Below are positions 25,883 to 34,113 of a DNA stretch of 64,000 bases, piece after piece (positions within the stretch are counted from its first letter, which is position 1; each line of letters begins with the position of its first letter). Source of the stretch: Pseudomonas sp. UBA6562 (GTDB lineage: Bacteria; Pseudomonadota; Gammaproteobacteria; Pseudomonadales; Pseudomonadaceae); contig NZ_DJJS01000007.1 in NCBI RefSeq assembly GCF_002434265.1, positions 686,775 through 750,774 on the forward strand, written 5' to 3'. The position numbers and the translations under genes were made by a program. The notes under the pieces are model-generated. The model was not told the DNA's origin and ran no database searches. It saw only the letters and a program-made list of their open reading frames with translations.

Positions 25883-26524
25883 ATGCAGTCCGATCTCGAC
25901 CTGTTCGGTAGCCAACCCCAGCGTTTGGCCACCCACACCGTGCTACTGCCCGGCTTCGTATTGCCGCGTCTCGAAGCGCTGCTCGATGCGCTACGCCCGG
26001 TGTTGCGCACGGCGCCCTTTCGGCACATGGAAACGCCTGGCGGGCAGACCATCGCGGTGGCCTTGAGCAACTGCGGCGACCTGGGCTGGGTCAGCGACCG
26101 GCGCGGCTATCGCTATACCACGCACGATCCGCTCAGCGGCGCACCTTGGCCCGCCCTCCCCGCGCTGCTCGCGCAGTTGGCCCATGAGGCCGCCGACGCC
26201 GCTGGTTTCGACGACTTCCACGCCGACACCTGCCTGATCAACCACTACCTGCCCGGCACGCGCTTGTCGCTGCATCAGGATCGCAACGAGCGCGATTTCA
26301 GCCACCCCATCGTATCGATCTCGCTGGGCCTGCCGGCGGTGTTCCTGCTGGGCGGGCAGCAACGCGGCGACGCCACGCAAAAGGTGCCGCTCGCCCATGG
26401 CGACGTGCTGGTCTGGGGCGGTGACGACCGTCTGCGCTTCCATGGGGTGCAGCCGATCAAACCGGGCGAGCACCCACGCATGGGCAGCCGGCGAATCAAC
26501 TTGACCTTGCGGCGCGCCAGCTGA
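25883..26524 (+). CDS. alkB: Alpha-ketoglutarate-dependent DNA repair dioxygenase AlkB
   Basis: 213 residues from the ATG at 25883 (QSDLDLFGSQPQ), against about 216 in E. coli. The iron ligands fall at H131, D133 (LSLHQDRNE) and H187 (RFHGVQ), the same numbers as in E. coli AlkB, which supports the chosen start. The 2-oxoglutarate/substrate motif RRINLTLRR closes the protein. It demethylates 1-methyladenine and 3-methylcytosine in DNA and RNA. No ada gene is adjacent, and the gene is preceded by the divergent transporter gene. Confidence 0.95.
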   Translation: MQSDLDLFGSQPQRLATHTVLLPGFVLPRLEALLDALRPVLRTAPFRHMETPGGQTIAVALSNCGDLGWVSDRRGYRYTTHDPLSGAPWPALPALLAQLAHEAADAAGFDDFHADTCLINHYLPGTRLSLHQDRNERDFSHPIVSISLGLPAVFLLGGQQRGDATQKVPLAHGDVLVWGGDDRLRFHGVQPIKPGEHPRMGSRRINLTLRRAS

Positions 26525-26620
26525 CGACGGCACATCATGGATGCTCCGCTGGCACCGCGAGCGCCAGGCGCATTATGCTAGGCCGGCATCTTTGCTCCTG
26601 CCACTATGTGAGTGCCGAAT

Positions 26621-27550
26621 ATGAAAATCGATGACATGGATGCCTTCGTGGCCGTCATCCGTTGCCAGTCCACCAACCTCGCGGCGCAGGCCCTGCAGCT
26701 GACCCAGCCGGCGATCACGCGCCGGGTGCAGCACTTCGAAGAAGATCTGGGCGCCGTTCTGCTCGACCGCAACACCAAGCCGCTCAAGCCTACGTCCATG
26801 GGGCTGCGGGTGTACGAACAATGCAAGGCGATCCTGCGCGAGATCGATGCGCTGCACGAACTGGTGGCCAACGACGGCGCCCCTTCTGGCAGCCTGCGTC
26901 TGGGTGTGCCGCAAACCCTGGGCGATGTGGTGTTGCTGGATGCCCTCGGCGCGCTGCGTGAGCGCTACCCGACACTGCGCACGCAAGTCAGCAGCGGTTG
27001 GGGCAGCAGCTTGCTGGCACGGATGGAAAACGGCGAACTGGATGCGGCCGCCGCGCTGTTTCCACCCGGCAAGATCTTCCCCGAAGGCATCGTCGGGCGC
27101 TCGATGCTGCGTCTACCCTTGCAGGTGGTTGCGGCCAAGGGCAGCGTGGCCCGTCGTACGTGCAAGCTCAAGGATTGCTACAGCCAAGGCTGGGTGCTCA
27201 ATCCAGACGGCTGCGGCTTTCGCGCCGGCCTGCAGCGCGCCCTGAGCGAACAGGGACTGAACCTTGCGATCAATCTGGAGACCTTCGGCACCGATTTGCA
27301 ATTGGGCCTTGTGGCCAATGGCCAAGGATTGGGGCTGGTGCCAGAGCCGCTCTTGCGTGGCAGTGTCCATCGCGAGCGTTTGGAGGTGCTGAGCGTCAGC
27401 GATTTCAAGCCACAGGTGGACCTTTGGCTGCTGCATCCACGCTATTTGGGCAACCTCATGGAACCGGTGGAGCTCTTCGGCGAGGTGGCTGCGGCCCGCT
27501 TGCAAGGCCGTGCCCACATAGCGATCGATGCAGAGGGTGCCAATACCTGA
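26621..27550 (+). CDS. LysR-family transcriptional regulator
   Basis: 309 residues from the ATG at 26621, with GTGAG 7 bases upstream; a GTG at 26612 would add three residues. The N-terminal winged helix-turn-helix reads DDMDAFVAVIRCQSTNLAAQ and LQLTQPAITRRVQHFEEDLG (about residues 1-60). It is followed by the LysR substrate-binding domain (about 90-295). Neighbours are alkB upstream and a TPR protein downstream, both on the same strand, so no divergent target is obvious. The regulated genes cannot be inferred from context. Confidence 0.9.
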   Translation: MKIDDMDAFVAVIRCQSTNLAAQALQLTQPAITRRVQHFEEDLGAVLLDRNTKPLKPTSMGLRVYEQCKAILREIDALHELVANDGAPSGSLRLGVPQTLGDVVLLDALGALRERYPTLRTQVSSGWGSSLLARMENGELDAAAALFPPGKIFPEGIVGRSMLRLPLQVVAAKGSVARRTCKLKDCYSQGWVLNPDGCGFRAGLQRALSEQGLNLAINLETFGTDLQLGLVANGQGLGLVPEPLLRGSVHRERLEVLSVSDFKPQVDLWLLHPRYLGNLMEPVELFGEVAAARLQGRAHIAIDAEGANT

Positions 27551-27613
27551 GCCGTTGCAATTGCCCGGCGTCTGTCCCAAGCTCTGACCCTTGCTTTTGC
27601 CAAGGACCAGACG

Positions 27614-28669
27614 ATGCCTAGACGCAACCGCCTCCTGACCGCCGCGCTCCTGGGGGCTGTCGGCGTGGGGACGCTCAGCTACCTCTGGCGCGAGCCGATG
27701 CCGACACCGAGCGCTGCGCCGCCGGCCAGTTATGCCAAAGCCCTGCGACTGGCGCACGATGGCCAGCCGGGGGCCGCCCGCCTGCTCTATCAACAGCTGC
27801 AACGCCACGATCTGTCGCCCATGCGCCGCGCGGCACTTTATGAAGAACTGCCCAACTACCCGTCCTCCATTGCGTTGAAGCTGGCCAAGCAGGATCTGAC
27901 CCATGACGACCCGCTGGTGCGTCGAGCTGCGGTCATGGGCATCAAACGCCTGCTGCCGCCAGCGCAACGCAGCATGGCACTAGGGCCGTTGCTCGAAGAC
28001 GACGACCTGAGCGTGCGGCATGCCGTGGTCGATGCGTTGCTGGGCCTGTCGCCCGATGCCGTGGGCTTGTATTTCAGCCCCTTGCAGGAGGCGCTCGAAG
28101 CCTATCAGCAAGTGCTCGAAGGCCAGCCCGACGATGCCGACGCGCAATTGCACCTGGCGCGGCTGTACCTGCACGAGCAAGCCTACACGCAGGCTGCCGC
28201 CGCCCTACGCCGCTGTTTGGCGCTGGACCCGCAGAGCACCGACGCCCTGGCCACCCAGGTACGTTTGCTCGAGCGCCAGGGTGAGCACGACGCCTCGCGC
28301 CAGGTGTTGGCCAAGGCCCTGCTGGAAAACCCGAACTCCGCGTTTCTGCAGCATGAATTGGGCTTGTGGCTGTTGCGCCACGCGCAAACCGAATACGCCT
28401 TGTTGGCCTTTTCCAAAGCCGTGGAGCTGGAGCCGGACAATGCCGACTACCGCTACACCTTGGCGACCACGTTGCATGAGTTGGAGCAGGTCGATGCGGC
28501 GCAGACCCAATTACAGACACTTCTCGACCAGCATCCCAACCACCGTCGAGCACGGCTGTTGCTGATCGCCTATTGGAAGGAAACCGGCCAGTTGCAGAAC
28601 GTACAGGTGCTGTCAGCCGAGCTGGAGCGGCAAAACGCCGACGATCCTGCGTTGCAACAAGGGCTTTGA
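27614..28669 (+). CDS. Membrane-anchored TPR-repeat protein
   Basis: 351 residues. An N-terminal hydrophobic anchor or signal (LLTAALLGAVGVGTLSYLW) is followed by a HEAT-like helical region (about 80-150, with DDPLVRRAAVMGI and DDLSVRHAVVDALLG). At least three TPR-like units then run to the C-terminus (AYQQVLEGQPDDADAQLHLA, ALRRCLALDPQSTDALAT, FSKAVELEPDNADYRYTLA). The protein is probably a periplasmic or membrane-tethered scaffold. No partner is encoded alongside, and the gene lies between a LysR regulator and a convergent deaminase. The specific role is unknown. Confidence 0.82.
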   Translation: MPRRNRLLTAALLGAVGVGTLSYLWREPMPTPSAAPPASYAKALRLAHDGQPGAARLLYQQLQRHDLSPMRRAALYEELPNYPSSIALKLAKQDLTHDDPLVRRAAVMGIKRLLPPAQRSMALGPLLEDDDLSVRHAVVDALLGLSPDAVGLYFSPLQEALEAYQQVLEGQPDDADAQLHLARLYLHEQAYTQAAAALRRCLALDPQSTDALATQVRLLERQGEHDASRQVLAKALLENPNSAFLQHELGLWLLRHAQTEYALLAFSKAVELEPDNADYRYTLATTLHELEQVDAAQTQLQTLLDQHPNHRRARLLLIAYWKETGQLQNVQVLSAELERQNADDPALQQGL

Positions 28670-28734
28670 CCTGGCAGACAAGTATCTGCTTTCGATACAG
28701 CGACAGGCTTATGGCGATGCGAGCAAGCCGTGGG

Positions 28735-29193
28735 TCAGCGGCCGATGTCTTCGTCCCAGATGCTGGGGTGTTGCTCAATGAAGCGCTGCATGAGGTGCTG
28801 GCAATGCTGATTGTCGAGCACCTGCACCTCTACTCCGCGACTGCGTAGCAAATCCTCTTCGCCCATGAACGTTCGATTCTCGCCTACCACGACCCGGCCG
28901 ATGCCATACAGCAGGATCGCCCCGCTGCACATTGGACAGGGCGAGAGCGTGGTGTAGAGGGTCGATTCACGATAGATGGCCGCGCTCAGGCGGCCCGCGT
29001 TTTCCAGCGCGTCCATCTCGCCATGCAGAATGGCGCTGCCTTGCTGAATACGGCGGTTATGTCCGCGGCCAATGATTTCGCCGTCGTGTACCAGGACCGA
29101 GCCGATGGGGATGCCACCTTCGTCGAACCCCTTCTGGGCTTGTTCGAGAGCCGCTTGCAGATAGCGTTCGTGCGAGGTATGGGCATTGGCCAT
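28735..29193 (-). CDS. Cytosine deaminase of the yeast FCY1 type
   Basis: 152 residues from the ATG at 29193, preceded by GGAGTC. Zinc ligands are H and the catalytic Glu in HGEMDAL and the two Cys in PCPMCSGAI. Beyond the general CDA-fold motifs, the order LENAGRL, STLYTTLSPCPMC, YGIGRVVVGEN and the C-terminus WDEDIGR matches Saccharomyces cytosine deaminase (ending WFEDIGE as I recall), which is of almost the same size (158). It is expected to deaminate cytosine to uracil for pyrimidine salvage. A guanine-deaminase-like role is less likely. It is encoded alone. Confidence 0.85.
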   Translation of the reverse strand: MANAHTSHERYLQAALEQAQKGFDEGGIPIGSVLVHDGEIIGRGHNRRIQQGSAILHGEMDALENAGRLSAAIYRESTLYTTLSPCPMCSGAILLYGIGRVVVGENRTFMGEEDLLRSRGVEVQVLDNQHCQHLMQRFIEQHPSIWDEDIGR

Positions 29194-29406
29194 GATGACT
29201 CCGGAAGGCGGGTAGATACCCAGGCTAGCACGTGGCCTGGGCTTGATCGACTGGGCCTGTGACAAGTCCTACAAGACAGGTCTCGAGTGCACGTGTTTTA
29301 CAGGAATTTACCCACCCAGACCTCATGAGCTTTTCCCCTACTCTGCGCTGATTCCCTACGCGCAACGGTTGCGCGGGTATGTCTGCCGCTTGAGGATCCC
29401 TCCCCC

Positions 29407-30204
29407 ATGACCGCACTTCGCCAGCCTCTGCATTCGCTTCGCAGCCTTCTGCTGATTGGAGGAATCTGCTTGATTCCCATTTTTTGCGGCACCTTGGTGA
29501 TCGTCCAGCAAATCGATCGTGCCCTGGATGTGGCTGCCCGGGCCGCCGGGCAGCGTGCGCTCTATGTGGTAGACCGGGTATTCGACGCAGTACGCGAGAC
29601 TAGCAATATAGCCATGCACAGCCCCCTCCAGGATTGCTCGGGGATGAGCACGCAATTGGCCACTCGAGTCAAGGCCAATCCGATGCTCCAAGCCTTAGCC
29701 CTGCAACAGGCCAACGGCAACATCTGCGTCTCCAGCGAAACGGACCGGCCTACAGCGGCCACGTTCGAACGCCTGGGCGATCAACGCATCACGTTGAACA
29801 CACCCACCCCCGACAACGCGTTGGACAGTCTACTGACGTTCGCCTGGCACGCTGATGACCACACACTGCTGGCCACCGTGAAGGGCCGGCAATTGCATAG
29901 CCAGCTCTCGCAGTTCACCAATGGCGAAATTCTGCAATTGGATTTTGTGGATCATTCGATTTGGATCACTCAACACGGCTTCGAGCGGAGCAATGCCAAG
30001 CTGACCCTCAACCGCGCCAGCAAGCTGTCGACGCAGTACGACTACACCGTGCACGTGGGCTACGGCCCCGACACCTTCCGGCGCATGTTCTGGCGCTATG
30101 CGCTCAGTGCCCTGCCGTGGCTACTGGTGGTTGGAGTGGTGACGGGCGTCGGCGCTCACCTGCTCAGAGCGCGCAATAACCGCAAGACGCAGATACCGTC
30201 TTGA
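29407..30204 (+). CDS. Orphan CSS-motif periplasmic sensor protein without output domain
   Basis: 265 residues. Two membrane helices (about 15-35, LLLIGGICLIPIFCGTLVIV; about 236-253, ALPWLLVVGVVTGVGAHLL) flank a periplasmic CSS-motif domain. Its conserved Cys patches are QDCSGMST and NGNICVSSETD. In other proteins this domain precedes an EAL phosphodiesterase and senses redox state through its cysteines. Here the protein stops 12 residues after the second helix, so the catalytic part is absent and no EAL remnant follows. It may be a partner of the complete CSS-EAL protein at 31609-33195, or a degraded copy. It is convergent with hpd, 22 bases away. Confidence 0.78.
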   Translation: MTALRQPLHSLRSLLLIGGICLIPIFCGTLVIVQQIDRALDVAARAAGQRALYVVDRVFDAVRETSNIAMHSPLQDCSGMSTQLATRVKANPMLQALALQQANGNICVSSETDRPTAATFERLGDQRITLNTPTPDNALDSLLTFAWHADDHTLLATVKGRQLHSQLSQFTNGEILQLDFVDHSIWITQHGFERSNAKLTLNRASKLSTQYDYTVHVGYGPDTFRRMFWRYALSALPWLLVVGVVTGVGAHLLRARNNRKTQIPS

Positions 30205-30226
30205 CGGTACCTGCATCGCGTTGGCA

Positions 30227-31303
30227 TCACTCGGTTTGCAGCACGCCGCGCAGCACCTGGTCGCGCTCGATCGATTCGAACAACGCTTTGAAGTTGCCTT
30301 CCCCGAAGCCGTCATCGCCCTTGCGCTGAATAAACTCGAAGAACACGGGGCCCAGCAGGGTCCCGGAGAATATCTGCAGCAAAAGCCGCCGATCGCCTTG
30401 CTCAGACGCGCCGTCCAGAAGAATCCCACGAGCCTGCAGCGCATCGACCGGCTCACCATGGTTGGGCAGCCGCTCTTCGAGCATATCGTAGTAGGTTTGC
30501 GGCGGCGGCGTCATGAACACCATGCCCAGGCCTTTGAGCGCATCCCAGGTCTTGATCAGATCGTCGGTCAGGAAGGCCACGTGCTGGATACCCTCACCGT
30601 TGAACTGCATGAGGAACTCTTCGATCTGCCCCGCCCCCTTGGAAGACTCCTCGTTGAGCGGAATACGGATCATGCCGTCAGGTGCGGTCATGGCTTTGGA
30701 GGTCAGCCCGGTGTACTCGCCCTTGATGTCGAAGTAGCGAATCTCGCGGAAATTGAACAACTTCTCGTAGAACCCCGCCCAATACGCCATACGCCCGCGA
30801 TAAACGTTATGGGTCAAATGGTCGATGATTTTCAGGCCCGCGCCTTGCGGGTGGCGGTCCACGCCTTCGAGGAAGGTGAAGTCGATATCGTAGATCGAGC
30901 TACCTTCTTCGAAACGGTCGATCAGGTACAGCGGCGCACCGCCAATCCCCTTGATCGCCGGCAAACGCAGCTCCATGGGGCCGGTTTCTATCTCGACGGG
31001 CTGCGCACCGAGCTCCAGCGCCCGGGCATAGGCCTGATGGGCATTGCGTACGCGAAACGCCATGCCGCATACCGAAGGGCCGTGCTCGGCAGCGAAATAC
31101 GATGCCACGCTCTTGGGTTCGTTGTTGAGAATGAGGTTGATGTCGCCCTGGCGATACAGGTGTACCGCTTTGGAACGGTGCGTAGCGACATGGGTGAAGC
31201 CCAGCGCCTCGAATACCGGCTCGAGCACGCCTGGTGCAGGCGCTGCAAGCTCGATGAATTCGAAGCCCATCAGGCCCATAGGGTTGTCGAAGAGATCAGT
31301 CAT
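30227..31303 (-). CDS. hpd: 4-hydroxyphenylpyruvate dioxygenase
   Basis: 358 residues from the ATG at 31303 (TDLFDNPMGLMGFEF), the same length as the well-studied Pseudomonas enzyme; GGA lies 7 bases upstream. Two VOC domains are present. Iron ligands are visible as the His near residue 162 (IIDHLTHNV), the His in GEGIQHVAFL and the Glu in GPVFFEFIQRKG. It converts 4-hydroxyphenylpyruvate to homogentisate in tyrosine and phenylalanine catabolism. The hmg genes are not in this window. The leader contains AAAAACAA (31348-31355 on the minus strand), a possible Crc/Hfq site. Confidence 0.97.
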   Translation of the reverse strand: MTDLFDNPMGLMGFEFIELAAPAPGVLEPVFEALGFTHVATHRSKAVHLYRQGDINLILNNEPKSVASYFAAEHGPSVCGMAFRVRNAHQAYARALELGAQPVEIETGPMELRLPAIKGIGGAPLYLIDRFEEGSSIYDIDFTFLEGVDRHPQGAGLKIIDHLTHNVYRGRMAYWAGFYEKLFNFREIRYFDIKGEYTGLTSKAMTAPDGMIRIPLNEESSKGAGQIEEFLMQFNGEGIQHVAFLTDDLIKTWDALKGLGMVFMTPPPQTYYDMLEERLPNHGEPVDALQARGILLDGASEQGDRRLLLQIFSGTLLGPVFFEFIQRKGDDGFGEGNFKALFESIERDQVLRGVLQTE

Positions 31304-31608
31304 GGAATTGTCCTTTGTCAACGAAAAAATCAGCGGTCTATGTAACCTTGTTTTTCTCGTTGAACCGGCGGTGAGCACGGTATGCCTCGCACACTGCGGG
31401 CGAGGAAATCACCAATGATCAGCTTGAACCCATAACGCGCCATAACCACTCGGCCTCGACGGACTGCCTTCCGGGGGAAGGCTTATTGTTTTATTCGTAA
31501 ATCGATTCTACATAGCGTAATAGCGTTTGTCGCCCGCTCATTATTGCCTCTGGCCGACAAGCGACTATCCTGTGGCAAAACTTCCCTATGCGACAAGGTT
31601 AGACCTCC
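31304..31608. other. Divergent intergenic region between hpd and the CSS-EAL gene
   Basis: 305 bases with no coding frame worth calling. The left part is the hpd leader with a CA-like motif at 31348-31355. The stretch 31480-31560 is relatively AT-rich and should hold the promoters. I see no palindrome that I can assign to a named regulator. Confidence 0.45.
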
Positions 31609-33195
31609 ATGCCCTTGACGGCTCGCCGCCTTACTCACTGGAGTTGGCGCACTCTTCTGCCCTGGGCTTTGGTGATCCTACCGCTGCTGATCGGCACCCC
31701 CGCACTGCGTTGGCAGGCTGAGCGCGAACTCGAGGCGCAAAGCCACAGCGCGGCCCTGCAGGTATTGCAGCAGGTCGAACGCATCCTCGATCATCTGTCC
31801 ACTGCGGCCCATACTCTGCTGCCACTGGCCGGCCAGCCCTGTGAACGGGCCAGCCTGGCCCTGCGCGCCGAAGTCACGCGCAACGCTTTCGTCCGCTCGA
31901 CGGTGCTGTTCGACCAGGAGCGGGTGTATTGCACATCGCTGCTCGGCGGTTACGACGAAGCGGTCGATGTCGACGATTACACCGAGGGCACCCTCTGGTT
32001 GATGGATGGCAACTCCGTCACACCCGGTCATCCGCTGATGATCTATCGCACGGGCGAAGCCCGCCGCGGCGTGTTGGTGACGGTTGATGGCGAACACCTG
32101 CTGACCTTTTTACGTCTTTACGGCGAGGACCTGGCCCTGCAGATCCGCGTGGGCGAACACTGGCTGGGCGCCGACGGCCAAGTGCACACCGGTACGCCGC
32201 CCGCCCCCGCGCATGCCCTGGCGCAATTGGCTTCGACCCGCTACCCGATCAGCACGCAGGCAGGCTTTAGGAAAAACCTGTCCTTGGTTTTCATGCTCAG
32301 CCATTACCCTGCCCTGTTCGCCTTGCTACTAGGCATCGGCCTGCTCGCCGGTAGCGCATGCCGCTGGCAGATACGCCGCGCCTCCTCGTCTCGCGCCGAA
32401 CTGGAACGCGCGCTGCAAGCCGACGAGTTCATTCCCTACCTGCAACCGGTGGTGCGTAGCGGCGACTATCACTGGGCCGGAGTCGAAGTCCTGATGCGTT
32501 GGCAGCATCCGCGCGAGGGCTTGGTGCGACCCGACCTTTTCATCCCCTACGCCGAGCACAGCGGGCAGATCGTCGCCATGACCCGCGCGCTGATGGAGCG
32601 CACCGCACGCAGCCTGGCGCCGTACGCCGCACTGCTCGACGACGGATTCCACATCGCCTTCAATATCACTGCCAATCACTGCCGCAACCTGGCTTTGCTC
32701 GATGATTGCGCCCACTTCCTCGCCCAGTTCCCGCCAGGCCGCGTCGCCCTGACGCTGGAACTGACCGAACGCAAACTGATCGAGCCCGATGCGGCCACCC
32801 TTGAGTTGTTCGCCAAACTCCACGAGATGGGGGTGATGATCGCGCTCGACGATTTCGGCACCGGCCAGTCCAGCCTCAATTACCTGCACCAGTTCAACAT
32901 CGATTACCTGAAGATCGACCGCAGCTTCGTTGCCATGATCGGCGGCGAGGCGCTGTCGCTGCACATCCTCGAAAGCATCATCGAGCTGTGTGAAAAGCTG
33001 GGCTTGGGCATCGTCGCCGAAGGGGTGGAAACGCCCGAACAACGCGATTACCTGGCCCGCCACGAAGTCGAGTACCAACAAGGCTATCTGTTTGCCAGGC
33101 CCATGCCCGTGGCCGACTTCCTCACTGCCCTGGCCGCACGTCCGGGGCCGCCGGCCTTGTCCGCCAGGACGCCGCCTGAGATCATCCGCGATTGA
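31609..33195 (+). CDS. CSS-motif EAL cyclic-di-GMP phosphodiesterase
   Basis: 528 residues. A first membrane helix (about 18-30) is followed by a periplasmic CSS domain with Cys pairs in GQPCERASL and ERVYCTSLL, then a second helix (about 230-250). The EAL domain spans about 265-505. The signature reads EVLMRW (Val for Ala at the second position, common and tolerated). FNITANHC, LELTERKL, IALDDFGTGQSS, DYLKIDRSF and AEGVET are all present, so the metal- and substrate-binding residues look intact. The protein should degrade c-di-GMP in response to a periplasmic, probably thiol/redox, signal. Confidence 0.92.
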   Translation: MPLTARRLTHWSWRTLLPWALVILPLLIGTPALRWQAERELEAQSHSAALQVLQQVERILDHLSTAAHTLLPLAGQPCERASLALRAEVTRNAFVRSTVLFDQERVYCTSLLGGYDEAVDVDDYTEGTLWLMDGNSVTPGHPLMIYRTGEARRGVLVTVDGEHLLTFLRLYGEDLALQIRVGEHWLGADGQVHTGTPPAPAHALAQLASTRYPISTQAGFRKNLSLVFMLSHYPALFALLLGIGLLAGSACRWQIRRASSSRAELERALQADEFIPYLQPVVRSGDYHWAGVEVLMRWQHPREGLVRPDLFIPYAEHSGQIVAMTRALMERTARSLAPYAALLDDGFHIAFNITANHCRNLALLDDCAHFLAQFPPGRVALTLELTERKLIEPDAATLELFAKLHEMGVMIALDDFGTGQSSLNYLHQFNIDYLKIDRSFVAMIGGEALSLHILESIIELCEKLGLGIVAEGVETPEQRDYLARHEVEYQQGYLFARPMPVADFLTALAARPGPPALSARTPPEIIRD

Positions 33196-33225
33196 CCACA
33201 GGTCCAACTCAGGAAAGGGGCAATC

Positions 33226-34113
33226 GTGTCCAGGGGCATCGTTACTTCGGTATTGGCGTCGTGTCTGTTCGCCGTCATGTACTTCTACACCTCACTGCTC
33301 GCGCCACTGGACGGCGAGGAAATCTTTGGCTGGCGCATCTTGCTGACCCTGCCCTGCCTCACCCTGTTCATGTGGGTGACCAAGGACTGGCAACGGGTCG
33401 GCGAACTGTTGGGTCGCGTGCGCCGCACCCCTGCGCTGTTGGTAGGTATGCTCGGTACCTCATGGCTCATGGGCGTCCAGCTTTGGTTGTTCCTCTGGGC
33501 ACCGTTGCATGGGCGCAGCCTGGAAGTGTCGATGGGCTATTTCCTGTTGCCCTTGGCCATGGTCGCCACCGGGCGCCTGGTGTACGGCGAGCGGCTGTCC
33601 CGCCTGCAGTGCATAGCGGTGGGTTGCGCAGCGTTGGGGGTGGCCCATGAGCTGCTCCAGCACGGCAGCTTCGCCTGGGAAACCCTGGTGGTGATGTGCG
33701 GCTATCCGGTGTATTTCGTGCTGCGCAAGCGCTGCCGTACCGAACACCTGGGCGGCTTGTGGTGCGACATGTTCCTGCTGCTGCCCTGGGCCGTCTATTT
33801 CGTGGTCCAGGGGCCGCTGTCGTCGGCCGATCTGGCCGAGCATGCCAGGCTCTATGTGTTGATTCCGCTGCTTGGCGCGATCAGTGCGGGCGCGCTGATC
33901 GCCTATGTGATGGCCAGCCGCTCGTTGCCGTTCACCCTGTTCGGCCTGCTCAGCTACGTCGAGCCCGTGCTGCTGGTGGGCGTGGCGCTGCTACTGGGCG
34001 AGACCATAGGCCCCGACCAGTGGCTGACCTACCTGCCGATTTGGGCGGCGGTGCTGGTGCTGGTGCTCGAAGGCCTCAAGCACCTGGCGCAGCAGCGTCA
34101 TCGTCGCGGCTGA
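33226..34113 (+). CDS. rarD: RarD/EamA-family permease
   Basis: 295 residues from a GTG at 33226 with AGGAAAGGGG upstream. About ten membrane helices are visible, and the N-terminus GIVTSVLASCLFAVMYFYTSL plus EIFGWRILLTLPCL fits RarD of the drug/metabolite transporter superfamily. RarD was named for a link to chloramphenicol sensitivity, and its physiological substrate is not known. The gene follows the CSS-EAL gene by 30 bases and may be co-transcribed. Its last 38 bases overlap the 3' end of the convergent TerC-CorC gene. Confidence 0.87.
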   Translation: MSRGIVTSVLASCLFAVMYFYTSLLAPLDGEEIFGWRILLTLPCLTLFMWVTKDWQRVGELLGRVRRTPALLVGMLGTSWLMGVQLWLFLWAPLHGRSLEVSMGYFLLPLAMVATGRLVYGERLSRLQCIAVGCAALGVAHELLQHGSFAWETLVVMCGYPVYFVLRKRCRTEHLGGLWCDMFLLLPWAVYFVVQGPLSSADLAEHARLYVLIPLLGAISAGALIAYVMASRSLPFTLFGLLSYVEPVLLVGVALLLGETIGPDQWLTYLPIWAAVLVLVLEGLKHLAQQRHRRG

